Below are positions 36,301-52,056 of a DNA stretch of 64,000 nucleotides, piece by piece. The position numbers and the translations under genes were made by a program. This DNA comes from Micromonospora halophytica (GTDB taxonomy: Bacteria > Actinomycetota > Actinomycetes > Mycobacteriales > Micromonosporaceae), in the NCBI RefSeq assembly GCF_900090245.1, contig NZ_FMDN01000013.1:123965-187964 (forward strand), given 5' to 3'. A model generated the notes under the pieces. That model did not search any database. It had not been told where the DNA came from and worked only from the letters and a program-made list of their open reading frames with translations. The number at the start of each line of letters is the position of its first letter. Position 1 is the stretch's first letter.

Positions 36301-39300
36301 CGAAGGTGGCGTCGGCGGCGAGCAGGTCGCGCGCCATGCCGACCCACTGCGACCCCTGCCCGGGGAAGACGAACGCCACCCGGGAGCCGGTGACGGCGGT
36401 GCCGCGGACGATTCCCAGCGCCTCCGCACCGCGGGCGACGGCCCGCAGCAGAGCCGGCCGGTCGTCGTCGCTCTCCGGCAGCAGGACGACCCGGGTGCCG
36501 AACGAGGTGCGGGTGGTGACCAACGATCGGCCCGCGTCGAACGGATCGCCCTCGTAGGCCAGGAGGCGCTCCGCCTGCGCGGCCAGGGCGTCCTCGGAGG
36601 GCGCGGACAGCACCCAGGGCACGACGTCGTCCGGGCGCTCAGCCGGTGCCGCCTCCTCCGGTGCGGCCTGTTCGAGGATCACGTGTGCGTTGGTGCCGCT
36701 GATCCCGAAGCTCGACACCCCGGCTCGGCGGGACCGGCCCGAGTCGGGCCACGGCACGGCCTCGGCGGCCACTTCGACGGTGCCGGAGGACCAGTCCACC
36801 TGCGACGACGGCGCGTCCACATGCAACGTCGACGGCACCACGCCGTGCCGCATCGCCATCACCATCTTGATGACGCCGGCCACGCCCGCGGCGGCCTGAG
36901 TGTGACCGAGGTTCGACTTGATCGACCCGAGCAGCAGCGGTGTCTCCCGGCCCTGCCCGTACGTGGCGAGCAACGCCTGTGCCTCGATCGGGTCACCCAG
37001 CCGCGTGCCGGTGCCGTGCCCCTCGACCGCGTCGACCTCGGCGCCGGTCAGGCCCGCGTTCGCCAACGCCTGCCGAATGACCCGCTGCTGCGACGGACCG
37101 TTCGGGGCCGTCAGGCCATTGGACGCGCCGTCCTGGTTGACCGCCGAACCCCGCATCACCGCCAGGACCCGGTGACCGTTGCGCTCCGCATCTGACAGCC
37201 GCTCCACCAGCAGTACACCGGCGCCCTCGGACCAGCCGGTGCCGTCGGCCCCGTCCGCATACGACTTGCACCGGCCGTCCACCGCCAGGCCGCGCTGCCG
37301 GGTGAACTCGACGAACGGCATCGGCGTCGCCATCACCGTGACGCCGCCGGCCACCGCGAGGTCGCATTCCCCGGACCGCAGCGACTGCGCCGCCAGGTGC
37401 AGCGCCACCAGCGACGACGAGCACGCGGTGTCCACGGTGACCGCCGGGCCCTCCAGGCCGAACGTGTACGCCACCCGGCCGGAGAACACCGCCGCGCCGT
37501 TGCCGGTGCCGACGTATCCCTCCAGTTCCTCCGGCAGGTCCTGGAGCAGCAGCGGGTAGTCCTGCCCGTTGGTGCCCGCGAACACGCCGGTGCGGGTCCC
37601 GCGCAGGGTGGCCGGGTCGATGCCGGCCCGCTCGAACAACTCCCAGCTCGTCTCCAGCAGCAGGCGCTGCTGCGGGTCCATCGCGAGGGCCTCGCGCGGC
37701 GAGATGCCGAAGAAGCCGGGATCGAAGTCGGCGGCGCCGTCGAGGAAGCCGCCGTACGCGACCCCGGAGCGTCCCTCGCCGAACAGCTGGTCGGTGTCCC
37801 ACCCCCGGTCGTCCGGAAACGGCCCGATGCCGTCACGGCCGTCGGCCAGCATGCTCCAGAGGTCCTCGGGCGACCCGACGCCACCGGGGAAGCGGCAGGC
37901 CATACCGACGATGGCGATCGGCTCGTCGGCCGCGGCCGCCGCGGTCGTGGCGACCGGCGCCGCTGCCGATCCCGCGAGCTCCGCGGCCAGGTGGCCGGCG
38001 AGGTGGGCCGGCGTCGGATAGTCGAAGATCAGCGTGGCCGACAGGCGCAGCCCGGTCTCGGCGGTCAGCCGGTTGCGCAGCTCGACGGCGGTGAGCGAGT
38101 CGAAGCCGAGGTCGCTGAAGAGCCGGTCCGGTGCGGCGGCCTCGGAGGAGGCGTGCCCGAGCACGGCGGCCGCGTGCCGGCGCACCAGGCCGAGCATGGT
38201 CCGGCGGCGCTCGTCGTCGCTCATCCCCGCCACCGCCACCGCGGGAGCCTCGGCGCGGGCCGGCGCGGCGATCAGGCCGCGCAGCAGCGGGGGCAGCTCG
38301 CCGGCAGCCGCCCGGGCGCGCCAGGCCGCCAGGTCCAGCGGGGCCGCGACGACCACGGGCGGCACGACGGTGGTGAAGACCGTGTCGAAGAGCGCGAGGC
38401 CCTCCTCGGCGGACATCGGCAGGATGCCGGCGCGTCCGGCCCGGACCTGGTGCGCCTCGCCGAGCGGGGCGGTCATCCCGCTACGCTCGGCCCACAGTCC
38501 CCACTCGACGGCGACCATCGGCCGGCCGGCGTCCGCGCGGCGGGCCGCGTAGGCGTCCAGGAATGCGTTGGCCGCCGCGTAGTTCGCCTGCCCACCGGCG
38601 CCGATGCTGGCTGCCGCCGAGGAGAAGACGACAAACGCGGCCAGGTCCAGGTCCGCGGTCAGCTCGTCCAGATGCCGGACGGCGTCCGCCTTCGGCCGCA
38701 GCACCGCGTCGATCTGCTCGTGGGTCATCGCGGTGAGCAGGCCGTCGCGGACCACGCCGGCGCTGTGCACCACCGCGGTGAGCGGGTGGCCGGCCGGCAC
38801 CTGCTTGAGACAGGCGCGCAGCTGATCGCGGTCGGCGACGTCGGCCGCGACAATCGACGTCTCGGCGCCGGCGGCGGCCAGGTCGTCGAGCAGCTCGGCC
38901 GCGCCGGGTGCCGCCGCCCCGCTGCGGCTGACCAGCAGGAGGCGCCGGACGCCGTGCCGCCGGACCAGGTGCAGGGCGACCAGCCGGCCGATGCCGCTGG
39001 TGGCGCCGGTGATCAGGACGGTGCCGTCGGGGTCGGGGGCCCGGGTCGCGACCGGCTCCGGCATGCGGGCCAGCCGCGGCGCGAGGATCCGGCCGCCGCG
39101 CAGCGCCAGCTGAGGTTCGCCGGTAGCGAGGGCGGCGTCCAGCACCCGGTCGGAGGCCTCGGCGCCGTCGGTGTCGAGCAGCGTGAGGCGCCCGGGGTGC
39201 TCGGACTGCGCCGACCGCAGCAGTCCCCAGGCCGCGGCACCGGCCGGGTCGGCGCCCGCTCCGGTCGCGCCCCGGGTGACCACCACCAGCCGGGCCGGCT

Positions 39301-42300
39301 CCAGGGCGTCCGCGGCGAGCCACGCCTGCACCAGGTCGAGGGCGGCGCCGACGGTGGCGCGCACCGAGCCGGAGCCGGCCGGGGCGGCCAGCACGATCTC
39401 CGGGACCGCGGCGCCGTCGTGCACGGCGGCGGTCAGGCTCGCGAGGTCCGGGAACGCCGGTGTCACCCCGCACACGCCGGTCTCGCCGATCGCGGCCGGG
39501 CCGCCGGTGTGCCGGGTCTCCCCGGCCGGGACCTCGGCCCAGTCGATGACGAACAGCGAGTCGCCGCGCCGGTGCCGCACGGGCCGGTCGGCGGTGCTGA
39601 CCGCCGTCGCCGAGAACACCGGGCGTCCGTCGGCGTCGCGCAGGTCGAGCGCGAACGTGTCGTCACCGGCCGCGGTCAGGTGGGCCCGGGCCGCGGCGGC
39701 GCCGGCCGCGGCCAGCACCACGCCGCGCCAGTGGACGGGCAGGCGCACATGGCCCTCACCGGCGGACCGCAGCCGCTCGGCCATCGCGACCGCGGCGGCC
39801 AGCAACGCGGGGTGGATGCCGAAGTGTACGGCCTCCGGCAGCCGGTCGGCGGGTAGGGCCACCTCCGACCAGAGATCGTTGGCGGCCGCGCCGGCCGGCT
39901 CCGACGTGCGGGGCACGACCGCGCCGGCGGCGTGCCGGGTCCACGTCGCACCGGGCCGGTCGTCGCGTGAGTGCACGCCGACCGGCCGCCGCCCGGCCTC
40001 GTCCGGCGCGCCGAGCAGCACCTGCAGCTGCACGGCGCCGCGCTCGGGCAGCGTGAGCGGTTCCTCCACGGTCAGCTCGGCGAGCTCGTCGCAGCCGGTC
40101 TGCCGGCCGGCGTGCAGGGCCAGCTCGACGACTGCGGCGGCCGCGGTCAGCGGGTCGGCCAGGGCCGGTCCGGCGGCGCCTGCGATCCGGCCGGTCAGGA
40201 CGAGCCCGTCGCCGTCGGCCAGCCCGACGGCGGCGCCGAGCAGCGGGTGATCGACAGTGCCGACGCCGAGCCGGGTCACGTCGCCCGTCGCCGAGAACGG
40301 GTGCTCCAGCCAGTACCGCTCACGCTGGAACGCGTACGTGGGCAGCTCCACCGCGCAAGCGCCGGTGCCGTCGAACACCGCCGCCCAGTCCACCCGGCTC
40401 CCGTTGGTGTGCACCGCCGCGATCGCCTCGACCACGCCGTCGCGCTCGGGCCGGTCACGGCGCAGGGTGGGGATCAACGCGACGCCGGTGCGGTCGGCCG
40501 GCACGCAGGCGGCGGCCATCGCGGTCAGCACCGCGTCCGGGCCGAGCTCGACGAACGTGGTCACCTCCCGGTCGAGCAGGAGCGCGACGCCGTCGGCGAA
40601 GCGCACCGCCGAGCGGACGTGCCGGACCCAGTAGTCGGCGGTGCCGATACCACCGAGCCGGCCGGTCACGTTGGACACCACCGGGATGCGGGCGGGCTGG
40701 AAGTCGAGCCCTTCGGCCACCGCCCGGAAGTCCGCCAGCATCGGCTCCATGGCGGCCGAGTGGAAGGCGTGCCCGGTCCGCAGGCGGGTCGCCTTGCGGT
40801 CCGGCAGCGCGGCGGTCACCGCGGTGACCGCTTCCTCGGTGCCCGAGACGACGACCGACCGCGGGCCGTTGACCGCGGCGATCGACACGTCACCGGTCAG
40901 CAGCGGCGCCACCTCGTCCTCGGCGGCGGCCACCGTCACCATCACGCCGGGGGCCATCGCCTGCATGAGCCGGCCCCGCATGACGACGAGCACGGCCGCG
41001 TCGGTGAGTGACAGGACACCGGCCACGTGCGCGGCGGCCAGCTCACCGACCGAGTGACCCAGGACGAAGTCGGGCTGTACGCCCCAGTCCTGCCAGAGAC
41101 GGGCCAGCGCGACCTCGAGCGCGAACAGGGCCGGCTGCGCGTGCTCGGTCCGGTCCAGCCGGCCGTCGCCGGCGAACAGCGCCTCCCGTACGGACCAGCC
41201 GGCGACCGGATCCAGCGCGGCGCACACCTCGTCCAGGTGGGCGGCGAAGCGCGGCACCCGCTCGTAGAGGTCCCGACCGGCGGCGAGGTGGCGGGCGCCC
41301 TGGCCCCCGAAGAGAAACGCGGTCCGGCCGTTGCCGGCCACGGTGGCCGGGCGCTCGCCGCGGGCCAGCTCGGCCAGGGCGTGCCGGGCCTCGGCCGGGC
41401 CGGCGGCGAGCACGGCGGCCCGGTGCCGCCGCGCCGACCGGGTGGTGGCCAGCGACGCCGCGACGTCGAGCAGGCCGGGCTCCGGCGTGCCGGCCAGCGT
41501 GCCGAGAAGCCGCTCGGCCTGCTCGCGCAGGGCTGGCTCGCTGTGCCCGGACAGCAGCAGCGGAACGGGCCCGGCGCCGAACAGGCCGTTCCCCGGAGCC
41601 GGCGGGGCGGCCGGCGCGGGCGCCTGTTCGAGGATCACGTGTGCGTTGGTGCCGCTCACTCCGAACGAGGACACGCCGGCGCGGCGCGGCCGGTCCAGCT
41701 CGGGCCACGGAGTGAGCGTGGTGGGCAGCCGGACCGAGCCGGACGACCAGTCCACGTGCGTGGTGGGCCGGTCCACGTGCAGGGTGGCCGGCACGCTTCC
41801 GTGCCGCAGGGCGAGCACCATCTTGATCACACCCGCCACGCCGGCCGCGGCCTGCGTGTGCGCGATGTTCGACTTGACCGAGCCGAGCAGCAGCGGCCGC
41901 TCGGGCGAGTGGTGGCGGCCGTAGGTGGCCAGCACGGCGTTGGCCTCGATCGGATCGCCGAGCCGGGTGCCGGTGCCGTGCGCCTCGAGCACGTCGATCT
42001 CGTCCGGACCCAGGGCCGCCGCCGACAGCGCGGCCCGGATGACACGTTCCTGCGCGGGGCCGTTGGGCGCGGTGAGCCCGTTGCTGGCGCCGTCCTGGTT
42101 GACCGCGCTGCCGCGGACGACCGCGAGGACCCGGTGGCCGTTGGCGACCGCGTCGCTGAGCCGTTCGAGCACCAGCACGCCGACGCCCTCGCCCCAACCG
42201 GTGCCGTCGGCCTGGTCGGCGAACGGCTTGCAGCGACCGTCCGGCGCCATGCCGCGCTGCTTGCTGAACTCGATGAACGCGCCCGGCGTCGACATCACCG

Positions 42301-43006
42301 TGGCGCCGCCGGCCAGCGCCAGCGTGCATTCGCCCTGCCGCAGCGCCTGTGCGGCCAGGTGCAGCGCCACCAGGGAGGAGGAGCAGGCGGTGTCGACCGT
42401 GACGGCCGGGCCCTCCAGGCCGAGCGTGTACGACACCCGGCCGGACAGGACGCTCGCGGTGTTGCCGGTCAGCCGGTGTCCCTCCAGCGACTCGGACTCG
42501 TGCGAGGTCATCAGCAGGCGCACGTAGTCCTGGCCGTTGGTGCCGGTGAAGACGCCGGTGGGGGTGCCGGCCAGTGCCGACGGGTCCAGGCCGGCCCGCT
42601 CCAGGGCCTCCCACGACACCTCGAGCAGCAATCGCTGCTGCGGGTCCATCGCGAGGGCCTCGCGCGGCGAGATGCCGAAGAGGCCGGCGTCGAAGTCGGT
42701 GGCGCCGGACAGGAACGCGCCCTCGTTGGTGTAGCTGGTGTTCGGCCGGTCGGGGTCCGGGTCGTACAGCGTGTCCAGGTCCCAGCCGCGGTCGACCGGG
42801 AACTCACCGACCGCGTCGCCGCCGGCCGTGATGAGCCGCCAGAGGTCCTCGGGCGACGACACTCCCCCGGCGTAACGGCAGGCCATGCCGACGATCGCGA
42901 TCGGCTCACGTCGCTCCTCCCGCGCCGCCCGCAGCTGCCGCCGGGTGTCCTGCAGGTCCGCCGTGACCCGCTTGAGGTAGTAGCTGAGCTGTTCCTTGTC
43001 CACCAT
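24311..43006 (-). CDS. Modular type I polyketide synthase, four modules (PKS-C, modules f-i)
   Basis: 6231 residues. It starts with a coiled-coil docking segment (MVDKEQLSYYLKRVTADLQ) of the class that accepts from an upstream subunit. The ATG at 43006 has a GGAGG site; the frame that runs on to 44644 overlaps PKS-B and is not coding. Four complete modules follow, each with KS (TACSSS), AT, KR and ACP; f and g also have a DH region. The C-terminus has two dimerisation-type helices (VLEELTKLDGAV, ARTRITTLLRTL) but no final DEELIDFI-type docking helix and no thioesterase, which fits a last subunit with an off-line release step. The next gene starts one base after its stop. Confidence 0.96.
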   Translation of the reverse strand: MVDKEQLSYYLKRVTADLQDTRRQLRAAREERREPIAIVGMACRYAGGVSSPEDLWRLITAGGDAVGEFPVDRGWDLDTLYDPDPDRPNTSYTNEGAFLSGATDFDAGLFGISPREALAMDPQQRLLLEVSWEALERAGLDPSALAGTPTGVFTGTNGQDYVRLLMTSHESESLEGHRLTGNTASVLSGRVSYTLGLEGPAVTVDTACSSSLVALHLAAQALRQGECTLALAGGATVMSTPGAFIEFSKQRGMAPDGRCKPFADQADGTGWGEGVGVLVLERLSDAVANGHRVLAVVRGSAVNQDGASNGLTAPNGPAQERVIRAALSAAALGPDEIDVLEAHGTGTRLGDPIEANAVLATYGRHHSPERPLLLGSVKSNIAHTQAAAGVAGVIKMVLALRHGSVPATLHVDRPTTHVDWSSGSVRLPTTLTPWPELDRPRRAGVSSFGVSGTNAHVILEQAPAPAAPPAPGNGLFGAGPVPLLLSGHSEPALREQAERLLGTLAGTPEPGLLDVAASLATTRSARRHRAAVLAAGPAEARHALAELARGERPATVAGNGRTAFLFGGQGARHLAAGRDLYERVPRFAAHLDEVCAALDPVAGWSVREALFAGDGRLDRTEHAQPALFALEVALARLWQDWGVQPDFVLGHSVGELAAAHVAGVLSLTDAAVLVVMRGRLMQAMAPGVMVTVAAAEDEVAPLLTGDVSIAAVNGPRSVVVSGTEEAVTAVTAALPDRKATRLRTGHAFHSAAMEPMLADFRAVAEGLDFQPARIPVVSNVTGRLGGIGTADYWVRHVRSAVRFADGVALLLDREVTTFVELGPDAVLTAMAAACVPADRTGVALIPTLRRDRPERDGVVEAIAAVHTNGSRVDWAAVFDGTGACAVELPTYAFQRERYWLEHPFSATGDVTRLGVGTVDHPLLGAAVGLADGDGLVLTGRIAGAAGPALADPLTAAAAVVELALHAGRQTGCDELAELTVEEPLTLPERGAVQLQVLLGAPDEAGRRPVGVHSRDDRPGATWTRHAAGAVVPRTSEPAGAAANDLWSEVALPADRLPEAVHFGIHPALLAAAVAMAERLRSAGEGHVRLPVHWRGVVLAAAGAAAARAHLTAAGDDTFALDLRDADGRPVFSATAVSTADRPVRHRRGDSLFVIDWAEVPAGETRHTGGPAAIGETGVCGVTPAFPDLASLTAAVHDGAAVPEIVLAAPAGSGSVRATVGAALDLVQAWLAADALEPARLVVVTRGATGAGADPAGAAAWGLLRSAQSEHPGRLTLLDTDGAEASDRVLDAALATGEPQLALRGGRILAPRLARMPEPVATRAPDPDGTVLITGATSGIGRLVALHLVRRHGVRRLLLVSRSGAAAPGAAELLDDLAAAGAETSIVAADVADRDQLRACLKQVPAGHPLTAVVHSAGVVRDGLLTAMTHEQIDAVLRPKADAVRHLDELTADLDLAAFVVFSSAAASIGAGGQANYAAANAFLDAYAARRADAGRPMVAVEWGLWAERSGMTAPLGEAHQVRAGRAGILPMSAEEGLALFDTVFTTVVPPVVVAAPLDLAAWRARAAAGELPPLLRGLIAAPARAEAPAVAVAGMSDDERRRTMLGLVRRHAAAVLGHASSEAAAPDRLFSDLGFDSLTAVELRNRLTAETGLRLSATLIFDYPTPAHLAGHLAAELAGSAAAPVATTAAAAADEPIAIVGMACRFPGGVGSPEDLWSMLADGRDGIGPFPDDRGWDTDQLFGEGRSGVAYGGFLDGAADFDPGFFGISPREALAMDPQQRLLLETSWELFERAGIDPATLRGTRTGVFAGTNGQDYPLLLQDLPEELEGYVGTGNGAAVFSGRVAYTFGLEGPAVTVDTACSSSLVALHLAAQSLRSGECDLAVAGGVTVMATPMPFVEFTRQRGLAVDGRCKSYADGADGTGWSEGAGVLLVERLSDAERNGHRVLAVMRGSAVNQDGASNGLTAPNGPSQQRVIRQALANAGLTGAEVDAVEGHGTGTRLGDPIEAQALLATYGQGRETPLLLGSIKSNLGHTQAAAGVAGVIKMVMAMRHGVVPSTLHVDAPSSQVDWSSGTVEVAAEAVPWPDSGRSRRAGVSSFGISGTNAHVILEQAAPEEAAPAERPDDVVPWVLSAPSEDALAAQAERLLAYEGDPFDAGRSLVTTRTSFGTRVVLLPESDDDRPALLRAVARGAEALGIVRGTAVTGSRVAFVFPGQGSQWVGMARDLLAADATFAERMRECAAALSDHTDWSLLDVLDDPAALARVDVVQPVLFAVMVSLAGTWRAYGVEPAVVIGHSQGEIAAACVAGGLTLADAARVVALRSRALAALAGQGGMAVVPAPPEQVAERIRPWGERLAVAAVNGPASVVVSGETAALDEFVAACGDLRVRRVDVDYGSHSAQVERIERQLAEALAPIRPRSSATPFYSTLTGELLDTAALDAGYWYRNLRHTVRFEPAVRLAAEHGHTVFLEVSPHPVLVPAMREIAETLDHDVAVLGTLRRDEGGPRRWRTALAEAYVRGVAVDWAVLYPGGRVVDLPTYAFQRRRFWPDTLLATAGDVTGLGLTGIGHPLLRTVTTPADTDTRLLSGSVSMRAHPWVADHRVHDSAVLPGSAYVDMAIRAGDEVSCPRIEELVLEAPLVVPAQGAVRLQVTVGAPDEAGRRSLVVHACRDGGDWARHATGVLAPGADRAPEDLAAWPPPGATAVPLGDFYERVAVTGIDYGPVFRGLRAAWRDGDRVYAEVELPEAQRGAAASFGLHPALLDAALHATGLTADRDGAARLPFTWSDVELSASGATAARVLITPAGPDATTVLLADGTGAPVAYVGALTARPVAAGGVATTAPLYGLDWVEAAEQAESGRWAELGDTGLGVGGDRYADLAGVLEAEELPDVVFAAAPATSGDDVPAAVHENTRAVLALLQSWLAEPRLAGVRLVLTTRGTLADAAVRGLARSAQSEHPGSLVLLDAGAGPVPRAALAVAAAGDENQLAVRDGRVFAARLARLSAPAGERPALGGGTVVVTGGTGVLGRLLARHLVTAYGVRHLLLLSRGGGRVEGLDADVTVRACDVADRADVAAALAAVPPEHPVTAVVHAAGVLDDGLIGSLTPDRLDAVLRPKVDAAWHLHELTRDLNLTAFVLFSSAAGTLGSAGQGNYAAANAFLDALAAHRRALGLPGQSLAWGFWADRTGLTGRLAGRDLDRLTRTGIRPLPAAEGLAMFDDALSRDVPVVVPVAFTGAGARGRQQPVPPLLRGLVHGPARRTAGQAEDGDTFRRRLLGLPERERDELMLALVRGHVGAVLGQDGPDAVPPGRPFQELGFDSLTAVELRNRLAGAIGRRLPATLVFDFPTAAEVARHLVDELAGGTVPAAAPATTGTAGDPIAIVAMSCRYPGGVRTPEDLWQLVLDEVDAISEFPSDRGWDLDRLFDTSRTVRSSAREGGFVHDMADFDPDAFGISPREALAMDPQQRVLLETAWEAFERAGIDVTSLRGTPTGVFAGVMYHDYASRLHDVVPDELVGYLGNGSAGSVASGRVAYTFGLQGPAVTVDTACSSSLVALHLACQSLRQGESSLALAGGVTLMSSPAVFVEFSRHGGLSNDGRCKSFGAGADGTGWSEGAGMVLLERLSDARRNGHPVLAVIRGSAVNSDGASNGLTAPNGPAQQRVIRQALAGAGISAAEVDVVEAHGTGTRLGDPIEAQALLATYGQDRDEPLLLGSVKSNLGHTQAAAGVAGVIKTVLALRHGVVPRTLHADEPSPQVPWESGAVRLATARTPWPERGRPRRAGVSGFGVSGTNAHVILEEADPAPAHTPEPAPGPLLPWLLSARTRPALRALAGRLRGHLGQDPNAVAATLATSRAGHDQRAAIVAADAGALAAGLAALAAGSPAPGVIEGTVTTSGLAFMFSGQGAQYAGMGRRLHETFPAYAAAFDAVAAAFGDPLVLDGTALDMTRHTQPALFAVEVALAALLRDWGIRPDRLIGHSIGEISAAHVAGVFSLADACRLVAARGRLMQDLPAGGAMAAIQAPAGEVAATLPAMVGVAAVNGPSSTVISGESGAVERVTRLWAGRGRRTRRLRVSHAFHSPLMDPMLADYERVVRELRPAAPTLPVVSTVTGEVLTAEQATSAEYWVEQVRATVRFADGVRALDQLGTGTFLEVGPGGGLAPLVAETLGGDVASLAALRSDRDETVTVLSAVAGLYVRGVPLDSARLFGAEGPRADLPTYPFQRRRFWLEPHAVAAPVSVGAGRYREHWRELAEPEPGTLEGTWLLVGPDDAGIGATLAARGARIRTAATDGDLAGHGDVTGVLSLLALDDRPSPEHPVVPLGVPATLALIDRLAEAGVQAPVWSVTRAATDAGGGADAPVRPTQSLLWGLGRVIALERPDRWGGLVDLPADPDAASLARLAGVLGGPEDQVALRPGAAYARRLVRARPVADGRPPWTPRGTVLITGGTGAVAGHIARHLAEAGVEHLVLLSRRGPDAPGADELAAGLRRRGAEVTLIAGDVADRGVLEAVLAEHPPAAVIHAAGLSTVAPLAGTDPAAFAAVIEAKVAGAAHLDELLADRPLDAFVLCSSIAATWGAGGQGAYASANAFLDGLARRRRALGRAATSIAFGAWAGDGMADRDELVRRGVLPMDPEHAVATLVRAVGNGDTTVTVADIDWARFAPLFASVRPAPLFGDLPEARDASAAPTPAVNLDGLSGPRRHRRVLDLVRAHAAAVLGHTDPIPADRGFQDLGFDSLIAVEFRNRLATATGLALPTTLAFDYPAAGPLADHLLAQLTGAGEPAADEVGERPGTDEPVAIIGMACRFPGGVRSPDDLWRLVRDGTDAISEFPGDRGWDLEALYDADPERAGTSYTREGGFLSDAPGFDAGFFRIGPREALAMDPQQRLLLETAWEAVERAGLDPHGLRGTRTGVFVGTNGQDYAFLAHASGEDLGGYVGTGNGAAAVSGRVSYTFGLEGPALTVDTACSSSLVALHLAAQSLRRGESTLALAGGAAVMATPAAFVEFSRQRALAPDGRCKPFAEEADGTGWGEGVGVLLLERLSDARRNGHRVLAVVRGSAVNQDGASSGFSAPNGLAQQRVIRGALADARLEAADVDAVEAHGTGTALGDPIEAQALLATYGRDRARPLLLGSVKSNIGHTQAAAGVAGVIKMVLAMRNGMLPRSLHAERPTSHVDWSSGAVELLSDAVAWPETGRPRRAGVSAFGVTGTNAHVVLEMPAEPEQERQPGRLPAIPWVVSARDEAALAEQLARLAEVRADPVDVGYTLAAGRATMEHRAVLIGADRGELLRAAEAGAGVTGRARPAPKVVFVFPGQGAQWAGMATELLATSSVFASRMAECAAALRPYADWSLHDALTDAAALARVDVVQPVLFAVMVSLAEVWRSWGVEPDAVIGHSQGEIAAAVVAGALSLDDGARVVALRSRALIALAGRGGMVSVAVSAERARELIGDGLSLAAVNGPASVVVSGTPAALDELVDRTTAMGIRTRRIEVDYASHSALVEPIQAEVLEALAPVRPRVAEVPCYSTVTGEPADTTEWDAGYWYRNLRGTVRFEAAAKAAAGAGPACFVEVSPHPVLAAAVQELDGDVLACGTLRRGEGGARRLLESAAEAFAYGVPVAWPRVFDGTGARPVELPTYPFQHERYWLTVTPARTGLLQVDWPALPAAPAAPGRWAALGGNWDLPTYPDLAALRDAGPVPDVLLARAVDVRQVLALVQGWLADEATAARMLAVVTSGAVATAPGEDVTDLDAAAVWGLVRSAQSEEPGRIVLIDAEPAVPVPVLAGALATGEPQIAVRGPGLRAPRLAPVPPATTAKPPLHPDGTVLVTGGTGGLGALVARHLAEKHGVRHLLLLSRRGGPAPEIDADVTVRACDVADRAQLAAALDAIPPEHPLTAVVHAAGVLDDALISSLRPDQLDAVLRPKVDGARNLHELTRDRDLAAFVLFSAAAGVLGNPGQGNYAAANTFLDALAAHRRAGGLPAVSMAWGLWADATAMTGHVARDLSRHGGVVPLTAEAGLALFDRALSAGSAAVVPMPVDLAALRAQHRAGLLPPILAGLPGERRDRSVEEPPAADSGAFLSRLRAAGPADREEMVLELVLGATATQLGYADPGRLEPARSFVELGLDSLGSVRLRNQLAAGCGVRLSAGLIFEHPTPAALAQHLHAALVPAEPPATADSDIPADVAAALMVLEELTKLDGAVTALPPDNAARTRITTLLRTLTDKWGND
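24500..28620 (-). other. PKS module i: KS-AT(methylmalonyl)-KR-ACP, terminal module without TE
   Basis: AT has GHSQGE and VDYASH (methylmalonyl). The KR is B-type (VLDD) but has FSAAAG in place of FSS; Tyr and Asn remain (YAAAN). The ACP has an unusual ELGLDSLGSVRLRN helix. No thioesterase, reductase or condensation domain follows. Predicted output: alpha-methyl, beta-hydroxyl (or ketone). Confidence 0.8.
28680..32880 (-). other. PKS module h: KS-AT(malonyl)-KR(A-type)-ACP
   Basis: AT has GHSIGE and HAFH (malonyl). The KR lacks LDD (HAAGLSTVAPLAG) and has the A-type Trp in SSIAATWGAGGQGAY, the only A-type KR in the window, so this hydroxyl should have the opposite configuration to the others. 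The ACP reads DLGFDSLIAVEFRN. Confidence 0.85.
32935..37925 (-). other. PKS module g: KS-AT(methylmalonyl)-DH-KR-ACP
   Basis: AT has GHSQGE and VDYGSH, a close variant of the methylmalonyl YASH signature. The DH keeps His and Pro (DHRVHDSAVLPGS) and the Asp (HPALLDAALHA). The KR is B-type (LDD) and intact. Predicted output: an alpha-methyl double bond. The KS is strikingly similar to that of module b. Confidence 0.82.
37985..42905 (-). other. PKS module f: KS-AT(malonyl)-DH(inactive)-KR-ACP
   Basis: AT has GHSVGE and GHAFH (malonyl). The DH region is full length, but the catalytic His block is replaced by GPALADPLTAAAAVVEL and the Asp block by HPALLAAAVAM, so both catalytic residues are missing. 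The KR (VVRD motif, FSSAAAS, YAAAN) looks intact. Predicted output: hydroxyl. Confidence 0.82.
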
Positions 43007-43047
43007 GGTCGTTCGTTCCTCCGGGTCGGAAAGCGGGTGCGGGCGGA

Positions 43048-52047
<9,000 letters not shown>

Positions 52048-52056
52048 CGACTCCCC

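Noticed and set aside
32678..37195. 1505-codon open frame on the plus strand
   Set aside because: It is the antisense of PKS-C. Long antisense frames are expected in GC-rich coding DNA; it shows no family motif and has a biased Arg/Gly/Pro composition.
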